Shown here: positions 9,826 to 20,848 of the stretch, one piece after another | Position numbering within the stretch: the stretch's first letter is position 1 | How the letters are laid out: each line of letters starts with the position of its first letter | Program-made: the position numbers and the translations under genes | Assembly: GCA_030674185.1 (NCBI GenBank) | Contig: CM060314.1 | Span: 27,813,391-27,843,390 of the forward strand | Direction of reading: 5' to 3' | DNA from: Monoplex corrugatus | Taxonomy: Eukaryota; Mollusca; Gastropoda; Littorinimorpha; Ranellidae | Length of the DNA: 30,000 bases | The notes under the pieces: model-generated | The model's database searches: none | Told to the model about the DNA's origin: nothing | What the model saw: the letters and a program-made list of their open reading frames with translations, nothing else

Positions 9826-10064
9826 CAGGGGGATGCAAAAGTAGGTATACAGTAAGTATCACAATATTATTATAATGCTTAATTCCGCTCTCGATTAGGA
9901 GTGTGTGAATACCGACGGCAAGCAGTTTGAGTTTTCTGAGGGATTAATGCTGTGCTTATTATTACATGTATATGCAATGTTCATTAGTTTGTATAATAAA
10001 TGCAATGAGTATTGTACGTATTTTCTTTTTTTCATAACTGTATGCCTACTTTTGTACCCCCCTG
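9826..10064. mobile_element. Mariner/Tc1-like MITE with 28-bp terminal inverted repeats
   Basis: The left end (9826-9853) begins CAGGGGGATGCAAAAGTAGG. The right end (10037-10064), read on the minus strand, begins CAGGGGGGTACAAAAGTAGG. The two 28-bp arms match at 25 positions. The element is about 239 bp, far too short for a transposase, and it sits in a TA-rich tract with TA immediately after the right end and TA two bases outside the left end. That fits the TA target preference of Tc1/mariner elements. The terminal sequence (CAGGG..., AAAAGTAGGCATAC) resembles mariner-family ends. The transposase that would move it is not in this window. Confidence 0.75.
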
Positions 10065-10484
10065 TATATATATGTATATATGTGTGTGTGTACATGATGT
10101 TGTTATGAAAATAGTGCAAATCTTAATACTCTCATTGCTGTTTTGTTCTTGTTGTTCTTTTTAGGGGTTGACATGTTTTTGCTTTATGTGTATCTACATG
10201 AATCTTTGTCTCCTCCCTTCTTTGGTTCTAATGTTTCCTTTTCTTTGTTTTGGTTTTCTTTGTTTCTATGTTCGTCATGTGGGTGTGGGTGTTTGTTTGG
10301 TCTTTTTTCGATTTACTTTTATTTCATTTGTTTAGTCTTGATTGATGTACTTCACTTCCATTTTTTAAACATGCTTACATCATATGCGTAGAAGAGCAAG
10401 AACTTACAGTAAGACAGGTCCAGTAGGTCCTAATGCTACTATTCTTGAGCGATAACGTATCCTGAATTTTGAAGCTTAGAGTTT
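10065..10484. other. Unassigned T-rich stretch
   Basis: T-rich sequence, TATATATG-like next to the MITE. No convincing gene. The last ~50 bases may already belong to long-period repeat copy 7. Confidence 0.4.
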
Positions 10485-11533
<1,049 letters not shown>

Positions 11534-11612
11534 TACTTTTTTTTAACATTTTTGTTTATTTTGCTGGAGTTTTAAGACCCTTCTTTAAGTCTTTTTAGTT
11601 GGCCTCATCTCA

Positions 11613-11740
<128 letters not shown>

Positions 11741-11759
11741 CGAGATGTATGTGAATCTA

Positions 11760-12475
11760 CGTAAATGTTTTTCTTGTTTTTTTCAAAACGTTGACACGGA
11801 ATCGATGACTGAGACCAACATGATAACAAAGAAATGAATGTACCAACTAAACTCATTGTGGTTTTCCCACTACAGTTTCACATACAGTTTTTTTCTCTTG
11901 CTCTTTTCTCTTTTCTTTTCCCTTTGGCCTGCACATGCCAAAACCTTTGCGGCTCACATCACTTATCCGACATGTACTATGCAGCAGGCCAACCCTACTA
12001 ACACAACATCTATGTTTATTATGGACCCCCTCTGGGCAATGGAATATACAACATCACATCTCGATAATGTTCGAAAAAAAAAGGAAGAGGATGCGGTAAT
12101 ACAACAAGAAACGCTACGAAACAGATCACGTGCCATTTTCTCCTCATCATCTCCATCCCCTATATCTACCCCTTCTACCATTCTCCTTATAATCCATCAG
12201 CACTCTATCCCTTTTTTTCACGTCCCCTTGTTGAAAGTGGAAGTTGATAGTACTGACTAGGAAGACAGACATTCCATATTGATTAGGAAGGGAAGAAGAG
12301 TGCAAGGCAGTAATGGGGATGAATTGGAAGACACTGAAAGAATAGATACAAAATTGAAGACAGTGCTTGATATAGTAGGTGAGGGTATTAAATTACCAGG
12401 GCAGAAAAGCAAAAAAGGACTTGGGGAAATGTTGGTATCATGAAAAACTGAATGTGCGTGATCCACATTTTCTCT
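11760..12475 (+). repeat. Long-period repeat, copy 8 with spacer
   Basis: Spacer with CTATGCAGCAGGCCAACC, then ATTATGGACCCCCTCTGGGC, ATCTCGATAATGTTCG, GAGGATGCGGTAATACAACA, GTGCCATTTTCTCCTCATC, ATCTCCATCCCCTATATCTA, AATCCATCAGCACTCTATCC, CTTGTTGAAAGTGGAAGTTG, GAAGAAGAGTGCAAGGCAGT, AAGACACTGAAAGAATAG and GGTATCATGAAAAACTGAA. One of the most complete copies and a good reference for the family. Confidence 0.78.
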
Positions 12476-12645
12476 CCCAGAATTAACTCATATAAAATTT
12501 GTTAAGGCAGAGGTAGACACCTACATCTCTATGAAAAAACAAAGATAACTTAATTCGCTTTATTCTTGTTCTAACTACAATTTCACGCAGTATTTTCTTC
12601 TCTTTTGTTCATCTCTCGCTCTCTCTCTCTCTTTCTCTGTCTCTG

Positions 12646-12676
<31 letters not shown>

Positions 12677-13270
12677 TTCTTTCTCTCTCCCTCTCTCTTT
12701 CTGTCTCTCTTCTTCCTGAGGGTCTGAAAGACCATACCGTTCACATGGCTAGTCTTTCTATGAACAGACCAAGATTATTCGTGTAGCAAATATGAAGACT
12801 AACGAGTAATGTCTGTCTTTATTATGGGAACCCCTCTGGGCACAGAAAGTTGGTGCAGAACATCTTGACAGTCTAGGGGAACGAGGGAAAACAGGGACGC
12901 AGAAAGCAGTGTCAAAAGAGAGAAAACAGGTCATTTTCTTATCAACTCTGACCCCCCCCCCCCCAACCACACTTATCCACATACTCCACCTAACCCTCTT
13001 TCCACTACATCAACACTCTATCACTCCTCTCTCGAAAGTAGATGTTGATGGCATAATCCAAGAAAGACAAACATAGGACACGGTGTGGAAAAGGAAAAAA
13101 ATAGCAAGGTAGGGAAGGGAGGTAATGGGTGAAATAGATGAAAAAGAGAAGCCAGGGCTTGGAAGGGCATCGTGAAGTGATAGACAAAATCACATGGAAA
13201 GAAGAGAACTTGGGGAACTGGTGGCAGTGATGAAAAGGCAATGTTGGGAAAGTAAGAATGGAAACATTTC
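12476..13270 (+). repeat. Long-period repeat, copy 9 with spacer
   Basis: Spacer AAAATTTGTTAAGGCAGAGG, ACTACAATTTCACGCAGTAT, a CT-rich tract, CTAGTCTTTCTATGAACAGA and CCAAGATTATTCGTGTAGCA. Then TATGGGAACCCCTCTGGGCA, ACATCTTGACAGTCTAGGGG, ATCAACACTCTATCACTCC, CTCGAAAGTAGATGTTGATG and GATGAAAAGGCAATGTTGGG. Last recognisable copy of the array. Confidence 0.75.
12609..12715. repeat. (CT)n polypyrimidine tract
   Basis: CT-rich array with TTTC and TCTG variants in the spacer of repeat copy 9. Confidence 0.95.
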
Positions 13271-13680
13271 AACTTGTTCCGTCAGACATTTCTTGTCAAG
13301 TTGAAGCCATAATCACAACGAGGTAAAGGGTAGAAATAATAGTTTTCATTTTGTCAAAAATTAGTCACTATGACTTAAAACCACAAAGAAAATATTATCC
13401 CTATTTTTAGTCACGTATTCATGTGGTCTTCAGTATTACATATATGGTCCAATTGGGTCTAACGTATCTCAAAAACGCCACAACTGTTAAGTATATTCAT
13501 GCACATGTTTTTACATTGTCTGCTTCAGTCGTCCCTACAGGGGATGTGTATCGAGATGCATGCATTTGCAACTAATCGCTCAAATTATCCCATATTGTCG
13601 AAGAAACAACCCCCCACTGGGAAGATGCCTATTGATAGATTCATTCATAAAATTCTTTTCAATCATTTGGTGTACACATT
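13271..13680. other. Unassigned
   Basis: AT-rich, then mixed composition. No gene, tRNA or repeat recognised. Confidence 0.4.
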
Positions 13681-13681
13681 T

Positions 13682-14180
13682 ACACACACGGATATAGACA
13701 CAGACACACTCACATGCACACACACATACAAAGACACACAGACATTCGGATACACATACACGCACAGCCATACTCACAAAGACACAAACATACATATAGA
13801 CACAGAGTTACACAAAGACAGACAAAGAGACAGACAGACAGACACATACACACGCGCACGCACACACACACACACACAGTGGGGGGGGGGGGAGCAAGCG
13901 AGCGAACAAGAGAGCAAATGAGAGAACGAAATAATGAGAGAGAGAGAAAGAGACAGAGACAGAGACAGAGACACAGAGACCAGAGACAGACAGAGACAGA
14001 GAGACAGACATAGACAGAGAGACACAGAGACAGACACACAGACAGACAGACAGAGAGAGAGAAAGAGTGAGAGATAGAGGGAGAGAAATAAAGAGAGAGA
14101 GAGAGATTGAGAGAGAGAGGGACAGAGAGACAGAAAGAGAGAGGGAGAAAAGGGAGGGAGAGGGAGAGAAAGAAAGACCT
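13682..14180. repeat. Compound CA / CAGA / GA simple-repeat region
   Basis: Impure CA array (13682-13880), a G run (13880-13892), then CAGA and GA arrays to about 14180. Open frames on both strands are translations of these arrays. Confidence 0.95.
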
Positions 14181-14879
14181 GATATCCAAAATAGTCTTGG
14201 ATATATTCCTAACCGAGTGAAAATGAGTAATTGAAATATCTGGAAAAAGGAAAACGGAGAATATAGATGAATTCAAATCAGTTATCAGTTGTTTTCTGCT
14301 TTCTTTAAAAGTAATTGATGAATCACCGTGATGACAGAAATTTTACAGGAAAAAACACGTATATACAGTTATTAGGGACATACACCTTTTTAAGTCATTT
14401 AATCAATATACTAACTTCCACCGCAGTTATGGTCAGGTAAATGTTTTTTCCCCTTTCCCTGTCTTCTTCAAGATTTCAAGCATCAATGCTGCAACACACA
14501 TAGCAGATCCAGTTTTCTGTAATACTATTGAGGAGCTCACACATGAAGTGCGAGAACTGAAGAAGTAGTTAGCCAGTATCAGTCAATGTAAGGAAACGCC
14601 TGCAAGCAAAACAAGATGGTGCAACGCAGCGTTTTGGTCAGAAAGGAAGAAGAAGAGTACAGTGACACACCGTGCAGTTCTGGGATAGAGGGAGACAACC
14701 TTTCCCTCTTTATTACCTCCACCACAACCCCCTGCCTCATCACTCAAACCCCGACCTCACCTTCTTCATCCCTCCCGACTGTACGTCACCCTCCCCGTCC
14801 TTTTTCACCCTAGTAACTGCAAAACTGCACCACGTTGATGACATTGGACAGAAAAAAAGAAAGAAGTAAAGGGGGAAAG
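14181..14879. other. Unassigned
   Basis: Mixed sequence with no recognised domain. Short similarity to the long-period repeat (a run like GATGGTGCAACGC...GGAAGAAGAAGAGTACAGTG near 14613-14662) is too weak to call a copy. Confidence 0.4.
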
Positions 14880-15035
14880 GGGGAGAAGGAGAGCGAGAGA
14901 GTGCGAGGGACAGAGAGAGAGGGAGAGACAGAGACAGAGAGACAAAGATAGACAGACAGACAGAAAAACAGACAGACAAACAGACAGACAGACTGAAAGA
15001 CAGACAGAGATAAAAAGACATAGAGAGAGAATGAT
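14880..15035. repeat. GA / CAGA simple repeat
   Basis: Purine-rich array of GAGA and CAGA units. Confidence 0.95.
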
Positions 15036-15159
15036 ATAGAGATTGTGTGCTCTCTTTTTTTTCGCAACAATAAAGACAGTAATACACCATGCGGCAGTGT
15101 TCGGTCCAGTTTCCATGTCTACTTTTGCTAAATTCTACTTGGTAAAGCTGAAATAAAAC

Positions 15160-15482
15160 TTAGAGAGAGAGAAAGAAAGAGAGAGAGAGAGGGAGAGAGA
15201 CAGACAGACAGACGGACAGACAGAGAGAGAGAGAGAGAGACATAAAGACAGAGACAGAGGCAGAGACAAAGAGACAGGGAGACAGACAGAGAGAGAGACG
15301 GAGACAGAGACAGAGACAGACAGACAGGGAGAGAGACAGAGAGAGAGACAGAGAGGCAGAGAGAGGCAGAGGGCGGAGTGAGGGAGGGAGACACACAGAG
15401 AGCGATAGCGAGAGTGAAAAAGAGGGAGAGATGGACAGAAAGGGACAGTGAAAAAGAAGGAGGAAGGAAAAAGAGAGGGAGA
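15160..15482. repeat. GA / CAGA simple repeat
   Basis: Purine-rich array on the plus strand, about 320 bp, with GACAGA hexamer patches. Confidence 0.95.
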
Positions 15483-15490
15483 ACAAGAGA

Positions 15491-15562
15491 GTGCACCGGC
15501 TAGCTCTGATGATAGAGCCATTGACTCAAGATCTGACGTCTCAAGTTCAATTCCAACGTGCA
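15491..15562 (+). repeat. tRNA-like SINE head
   Basis: TAGCTCTGATGATAGAGC at 15501-15518 forms a D-arm with A-box character, and AGTTCAATTCC at 15544-15554 resembles a B-box. Spacing fits a tRNA, but the acceptor stem pairs poorly. Probably a tRNA-derived SINE remnant directly after a GA array. Confidence 0.5.
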
Positions 15563-15795
15563 AAATAAAACATGACCAGTTCTCATCTTAAATCCTTCAG
15601 TATACCTAGTCAAGTCAGCTTTTATGTTCCATTAGTCCTGTTCTCTTTCTACTCGCTGTTTAAGACTGTAACAGCGAACAGGAGTTTGCACGTGCTCAAG
15701 AAGTCTAAGAACAGGTTAATTTAATCTGGGTGGATAGCATTTGGAGTTGTCAATGAATGTGAGGAATCCGCTTGAACAAACTCCAAACTCCCGAG
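15563..15795. other. Unassigned, possibly SINE body
   Basis: Follows the tRNA-like unit. No 3' tail or second copy is visible to prove a SINE body. Confidence 0.3.
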
Positions 15796-15811
15796 ACAGA
15801 GAGAGAGGGAA

Positions 15812-15861
<50 letters not shown>

Positions 15862-15905
15862 AGAGGAGGGAGGGATGAGAGAGAGAGAGAAAGAGAGAGG
15901 GAGGT
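15796..15905. repeat. (GA)n microsatellite
   Basis: Long GA run with AAAG and GGGAG interruptions. Confidence 0.95.
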
Positions 15906-16157
15906 GGGAGAAACAGGGTGCAGAAGACTGATAGAAAAGTTGTAAACATGAAGACAGGAGCTGGAGTGTATATGACTATGATGTGAAGGGGTAGAGGCTG
16001 AAAAGAATGATCACAGGGGCACAGACAGATGGAGAAACGTGGGATTAAGGGGAAGAAGGACAACTGTGAGGTTAGATTGAAAGACACTGATGGAAAGGAA
16101 GAACAAAATTGAGATAGAACCATAAGGATTCATCATTGGGACATGCTCCCAGCACAT

Positions 16158-16315
16158 GTCACACACACACACACGCACGCACACACATACACACACACAC
16201 ACACACACACTCACATACACACACATACGCACGCACACACACACACGCACACACACAGACACACACACACATACGCACGCACACATACACACTCACATAC
16301 ACACACACGCACACA
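16158..16315. repeat. (CA)n microsatellite, interrupted
   Basis: CA array with regular CGCA, TACA and TCACA interruptions. It ends at the first base of the perfect hairpin. Confidence 0.95.
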
Positions 16316-16391
16316 CTTCCCTGTTGCTTCGTCCAGTTGGAGAAAGGCACTAATATGCGCCTTTCTCCAACTGGACGAAGCAACAGGGAAG
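16316..16391. repeat. Perfect hairpin, 33-bp arms and 10-nt loop
   Basis: 16316-16348 (CTTCCCTGTTGCTTCGTCCA ... GAAAGGC) is the exact reverse complement of 16359-16391. The loop is ACTAATATGC. No mismatch occurs in 33 bp. Confidence 0.97.
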
Positions 16392-16423
16392 TTTCAATCA
16401 TTTTCACATAATTTTTGTATCTG

Positions 16424-16560
16424 GTGTTTGTTTGTTTGTTTGTAATCTTACACTTGACAAAGGCCAGTTGGCCGAAAATTTGCGCCTGTCTTGTCTTGTT
16501 GTATTAGATACGCATTCTGATTCTATTTTTGTGTTTTTCTGGTTTCTAAAAGCCACTTGG
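16424..16560 (-). repeat. Interspersed repeat B, copy 3
   Basis: GTTTGTTTGTTTGTAATCTT, AAAGGCCAGTTGGCCGAAAA, TTTGCGCCTGTCTTG, GATACGCATTCTGATTC and TTTTTCTGGTTTC follow the same order as the copies at 2338-2507 and 2607-2715. It is the longest copy and keeps the GGCCAGTTGGCC palindrome intact. Confidence 0.78.
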
Positions 16561-16814
16561 TCAGAATTTTGTTTCTGTATTGTTTCGTCAATTACAGGTG
16601 CCTTCTTAGTCGTTTTCGTTTTTTTTACATGTATGTAGCTTCAGTTTACAAGAACACTGGTAATTTGTTTGATTGTGAATCTGAATAGAGCAGTAAAGTT
16701 GATACTGGCTGGATCTGTAGCGTTGGATACGGGATTCGATCTACCTAGACATATTTATTTACACCAACCGTTAGGACAGGCCCACACATGCATCAGGCAG
16801 ACATGCACCGAGGC

Positions 16815-17392
16815 AGCACACACACACAGCACCGTAATCATTACAATTATAAACATCAAATCCATGCTTCGTTTAGATTTCTATCACACACACACTCCCG
16901 AAAAAGCCACACAATTTCAATCTCCTGCCTTCTTCCAACTTGTCACTGTAGAAAAGTTTTATGAAAGCTTTGAAATGCAGCTGTTTCCGATTCAAACCTT
17001 TGTGTGGCTAAGCTTGAAGCTGTGAGATAACGACTCCCTTCTCTGCCTTAGAAGTTCTATGATTTGATTACTTCAGACAGGGAAAATGTCAAACATGTTG
17101 TGAAGGTGTTGCTGGAGTAGTAGTAGTTGTTGTTGTTGTGTGCTGTCATTGTTGTTGTTGCAGTTGTAAAAAGAGGTGAGAAATGGTAAAATGGAATGCT
17201 AGAGTAAAATGAGGATCCATATCGGTTTCGGGTTGTTCTTCTTAATCTGTGATGGGTGTTCGGGTTGCAGGGAAGGTGATTATGACAACGGTGTTGGTGG
17301 GTGTAATGATATTCTTGTTGCTTTTATGGTTGTTTGTGATGGAAGTAGTGTTGAACGTGGTGAAGATGGCGGTGGCGGCGGTATTGGTAGTG

Positions 17393-17400
<8 letters not shown>
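16815..17400 (+). repeat. Outer palindrome, left arm
   Basis: Reverse-complement match to about 20400-21260. The block 16872-16911 matches 21169-21208 over 40 of 40 bases, and 17075-17095 matches 20987-21007 exactly. Similarity continues through the GTAGTAG/GTTGTTG stretch, GAGTAAAATGAGGATCCATA and the GGTGTTGGTGGGTG region up to the GT array. The left arm lacks the SINE present in the right arm. Confidence 0.85.
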
Positions 17401-17463
<63 letters not shown>

Positions 17464-17494
17464 TGTGTGTGCGTGCATGTGTGTGAGTGTGTGT

Positions 17495-17536
<42 letters not shown>

Positions 17537-17635
17537 ATGTCTCTGTGTGTGTGTATGTGTGTGTGTGTGTGTGTGCGTGCGTGTGTGTGTGTGTGTTTGT
17601 GTGCATGCGTGCGTGCACGCGTGCTCGTGCATGTG
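17392..17635. repeat. (GT)n microsatellite
   Basis: Long GT array with ATGT, GCGT and GAGT interruptions. It occupies the same place in the left arm as the CA array at 20346-20405 does in the right. Confidence 0.96.
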
Positions 17636-17640
17636 TTTGA

Positions 17641-18477
17641 TAAAAAATACTTGCATCTTTTCTTATATTAAAAATGAAATGATATATTCCAATATTTTAT
17701 AACAGCAAGTGATCAAGTGATAGTATTTCCTGTATTAAGATAAAATGATACATTTCAATACTTTCATACAATACGATTTACGAAATATTTGATTCACTAT
17801 CATTTGTAATTAACTACAATTCTTTGTGCTATTATTGACATATGACAATTTTGTCAACCTATCAAAAAATCTCATAGTTTCACAATTTGTTGTGACTTAT
17901 ATAGTATTCATTGATATTAGCAAATCATAAGTAATATACAAAAGAAAGTCATAAGGGTTTATCCTTCAAACTGATGTTTTAATTGCTACGACTCCTTTGT
18001 GTTTTCAAGATGTATGATAAGTGTTATAGTCACTGTTCAAATCAGGTAAATGTATTTTCCTTGTTTGTTTATCCAGTTGAAATTTCCTTCCTGCTTTCTC
18101 AATTTCTTTGTACACAAGTATCTCGCCTTCACCCAACGCTCCCCCCCCCCCCTTTTTTTTTGTTTTTGTTTTTTGTTATTTAAAATATCTTAAGTGACCA
18201 GATATTAACTCTATTAAATCAATTACCAACAAACTCCCTCTCTGTCTATCCCACCCTTGAACATATGCATCAACATGGAAAGAATGTTTATCTTTCTTTT
18301 ACTCATTTTTAAATTGTTTCTCTCCTGCCTGTCTGTCACATTGATTAAGTGGCATGTTCTTATAAATACAGGCTTCCTGCAAATTAACTGCCTATTTTCC
18401 CTTTTTTTCACCAAGCTTTCTTTTAAATCTGTATTCAATTTGTTTTCTCTTTCTCCCCCTATATATATACGCATCGT
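17641..18477. other. Unassigned AT-rich segment inside palindrome
   Basis: About 840 bp with no clear partner in the right arm. Either inserted on the left or lost on the right. No gene recognised; a mixed C-run and T-run lies at 18140-18161. Confidence 0.45.
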
Positions 18478-18559
18478 GTATGTATGTTTGTATGTATGTA
18501 TGCATGCATGCATGCATGTATGTATGTATGTATGTATGTATGTATGTGTGTGTGTATAT

Positions 18560-18602
<43 letters not shown>

Positions 18603-18612
18603 CATACATACA
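18478..18612. repeat. (TATG)n / (TA)n microsatellite
   Basis: TATG and TGCA tetranucleotide units followed by TATA and TACA runs. Confidence 0.95.
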
Positions 18613-18623
18613 TTTCTTTTCTG

Positions 18624-18752
18624 AAAAAATCAACCATAACGCACGTCTAAACAGTTGATCTTGTTGCCTTGTTGACTTTTTTTATATTCTTTTCTCTCTC
18701 TTCATTACCTAAAAACACATCTAGGCAAATAATTCTTTTACTTGGTGACGTT

Positions 18753-18784
<32 letters not shown>

Positions 18785-19235
18785 TTCTGTCTGTCTGTCT
18801 CTTTCTCTCTCTCTCTCCTCTCTCTCTTCCCCCCCTCTCTCCCCCTCTAACAGCTGGGATTGCAGAATTGCCGAGCAAGGTGCTTGCACTCTAACAGCCT
18901 CATACGTGGATTTTGCATTCTTGTTCATCTCTCTCTCTCTCTCTCTCTCTCTCCTCTCTCCTCCTCTCTCTCTCCTCTCACTGACTCCAATCACTCACTC
19001 GCTGACTCAATCACTCACTCACTCAATTATCTCTAACAATGGGGATCACAAATCTGCCAAGTGAGATGCTTCCACTCTAAGAAATGTGTATGCACATTTG
19101 TCATTCAAAACTTTCCGCTGGTGACGTGGGGCTGGTCAACGGTAATGGAAGCAGGTCCTGACATAGCCTGAAAAGCAGGGAGTAATCTTTGACTACTGCA
19201 CGTGGTGAGTCACCTATAACCTGTCAGCCTTTGAT
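18624..19235 (+). repeat. Inner palindrome, left arm
   Basis: Pairs with 19420-19934 on the minus strand. Matching anchors are AAAAAATCAACCATAAC/GCACGTCTAAACA (18624-18653), CATCTAGGCAAAT (18718-18730), a CT-rich tract, TCTCTAACAATGGGGATC, CATTCAAAACTTTCC and TAACCTGTCAGCCTTTG (19217-19233). A CT tract plus a tRNA-like segment appears twice in this arm (about 18740-18900 and 18929-19075), so the arm carries an internal duplication. Confidence 0.85.
18751..18985. repeat. (CT)n tracts of inner palindrome
   Basis: Two CT-rich blocks (18751-18846 and 18929-18985) flank a short non-repetitive segment. The GA tract at 19663-19820 is their inverted partner. Confidence 0.93.
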
Positions 19236-19419
19236 GGGCTAAAAGCACTTTCTCTGTACTGTTCTGCATCTTCAGACTCAGACCTCTCAGTCAGAATTAC
19301 TTTTATTGCCTCACGTAAAAGTGTAAACGCTTTTGTTCGACTGCAGTGAGAGCTACCCGTTCAGGTTTGAGATGCCATTGTTCTCAAGTCTAAAACGGGA
19401 TGGGGTCAGCGTAAAAATA
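19236..19419. other. Loop/centre of the palindrome
   Basis: The arms are not recognisably complementary here, except for a small hairpin at the midpoint: AAAAGTG at 19317-19323 and CGCTTTT at 19328-19334 with loop TAAA. Confidence 0.6.
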
Positions 19420-19665
19420 GCACAAAGGCTGACAGGTTATACATCACTCCTCACGTGCAGTGGTCAAAGGTTACTCTATACTAATGAGGCTTATCAGGAC
19501 CCACTTCAATTACCGTTAACCAGCCTCGCGTCACCAGTGGAAAGTTTTGAATGCCTAACCCGCATAATATTATGCAGCTCTTAGAGCGCGAGCACCTTGC
19601 TTCGCAGATTCGCGATCCCCACTGTTAGAGATGATTGAGTGAGTGAGAAATAGAGGGAGAGACAG

Positions 19666-19720
<55 letters not shown>

Positions 19721-19934
19721 GAGACATAGAGGGGGAGACAGAGTGAGAGAGAGAAAGAAGAGAGAGAAGAGAGGGAAAGAGAGAGAAGAGAGAGAGTGGG
19801 AGAGAGAGAGAGGGGGAGATGTCAATAAGCAAAAGATCATTTGCCTAGATGTTTTTGTAGGTGATCAAGAGAGAACACGTTTAAATAAATCAACAAGTAA
19901 GAATGTTTAGATGTGCATTATTGGTGATTTTTTT
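19420..19934 (-). repeat. Inner palindrome, right arm
   Basis: Anchors: CAAAGGCTGACAGGTTA (19423-19439, exact partner of 19217-19233), GGAAAGTTTTGAATG, GATCCCCACTGTTAGAGATG, a GA tract, ATTTGCCTAGATG (19839-19851) and TGTTTAGATGTGC (19904-19916). The minus strand at about 19632-19573 has tRNA-like features (GAGCGCGAGCACC and TTCGCGATCCCC on the plus strand), so the repeated unit may include a SINE. Confidence 0.85.
19663..19820. repeat. (GA)n / (CAGA)n tract
   Basis: Purine-rich array, inverted counterpart of the CT tracts in the left arm. Confidence 0.95.
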
Positions 19935-20177
19935 GCTATGTGGATTGATTTTGTTTGTCTATTTGTGTGCCTATGACATGCAGAAATTTAATCTATCAAG
20001 TAGACGATGCAGATTTTCCGAATCCCGTTAGCTTTCTTTGTATCACAAAAATTAGTTCTGTCCCTCTACTGAGAATGGATTAAATTTATCACTCTTAGGA
20101 ACCCAATGTATAGCTTTCAGACAGATACTAACTGTAAGTTGACACAACAGTGTTTTCACCTTTCATGATGCCATCTT

Positions 20178-20178
<1 letters not shown>

Positions 20179-20237
<59 letters not shown>

Positions 20238-20300
20238 GTGCGTGTGCGTGTGTGTGTGTATTGTGTTGTGTTGTGTACGTGCGTGTGTGTGTGTGTTTAA
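20179..20300. repeat. (TG)n microsatellite
   Basis: TG array with TTGTG and CGTG interruptions. Confidence 0.95.
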
Positions 20301-20344
20301 GCAAATGACTCAGTCTGTACACACACCCACACACGCGTGCGCGT

Positions 20345-20345
<1 letters not shown>

Positions 20346-20405
<60 letters not shown>
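20346..20405. repeat. (CA)n microsatellite
   Basis: Pure CA run leading into CAACAACAAC and CCACCACCA patches. Confidence 0.96.
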
Positions 20406-20406
<1 letters not shown>

Positions 20407-20570
20407 CAACAACAACTGATACCACCACCACCACCATTATCATCACCATTAACACTACTGCCATCATAAACAATGATAACAACAACAATACCACAGCACC
20501 CACCAACACCACCATTGTCATGACTACATCTACCACCACTAACTATATATTCGTAACATCACGGAACAAC

Positions 20571-20582
20571 AAGAACAACTCC
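20571..20582 (+). repeat. Target-site duplication of SINE, left copy
   Basis: AAGAACAACTCC directly upstream of the SINE. The partner at 20837-20848 is AAGAACAGCCCC (10 of 12 identical). The palindrome's left arm has a single AAGAACAACCC-type copy on its minus strand near 17231-17243. Confidence 0.75.
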
Positions 20583-20836
20583 AGTGGGCCCCAGTAGCTC
20601 AGTTGGTTTGAGCATCGGATTCACATCGTGGGTTCAAATCCCGGTGTGCACTACATTTAAACTGGCTGTCTCACAGTCCCTTCTTAACATCATTGTTGCT
20701 CTGGTGGTGTCAGTTTAGGATTAGATAGTTCCCCTTTCCCCCACTTCCCTGGGATGGTTATCCCCGTAGGCTATATTACATGAGGTGGGTGTTGACGTAA
20801 AAACTGAACCAAATCAATCAATCAATCAATCAATCA
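20583..20836 (+). mobile_element. tRNA-derived SINE, apparently full length
   Basis: The head carries TAGCTCAGTTGG (20595-20606), an exact pol III A-box, and GGTTCAAATCC (20631-20641), an exact B-box. The D-arm (GCTC/GAGC) and T-arm (GGG/CCC) are intact, but the acceptor ends do not pair, so it is a SINE head rather than a working tRNA gene. A ~160-bp body follows and ends in an ATCA tetranucleotide tail (20811-20836). It is flanked by 12-bp direct repeats. I cannot name the family; the body does not match a core domain I know. Confidence 0.85.
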
Positions 20837-20848
20837 AAGAACAGCCCC
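20837..20848 (+). repeat. Target-site duplication of SINE, right copy
   Basis: AAGAACAGCCCC immediately after the ATCA tail. Confidence 0.72.

Noticed and set aside
14740..15563. Ser/Leu-rich minus-strand frames
   Set aside because: Translations of GA/CAGA arrays.
16316..16391. microRNA precursor
   Set aside because: Perfect 33-bp pairing without bulges is unlike animal pre-miRNAs, and there is no expression evidence; recent template switching is more likely.
20583..20656. Functional tRNA gene
   Set aside because: A- and B-boxes are perfect but the acceptor ends do not pair and a SINE body, tail and target-site duplication follow.
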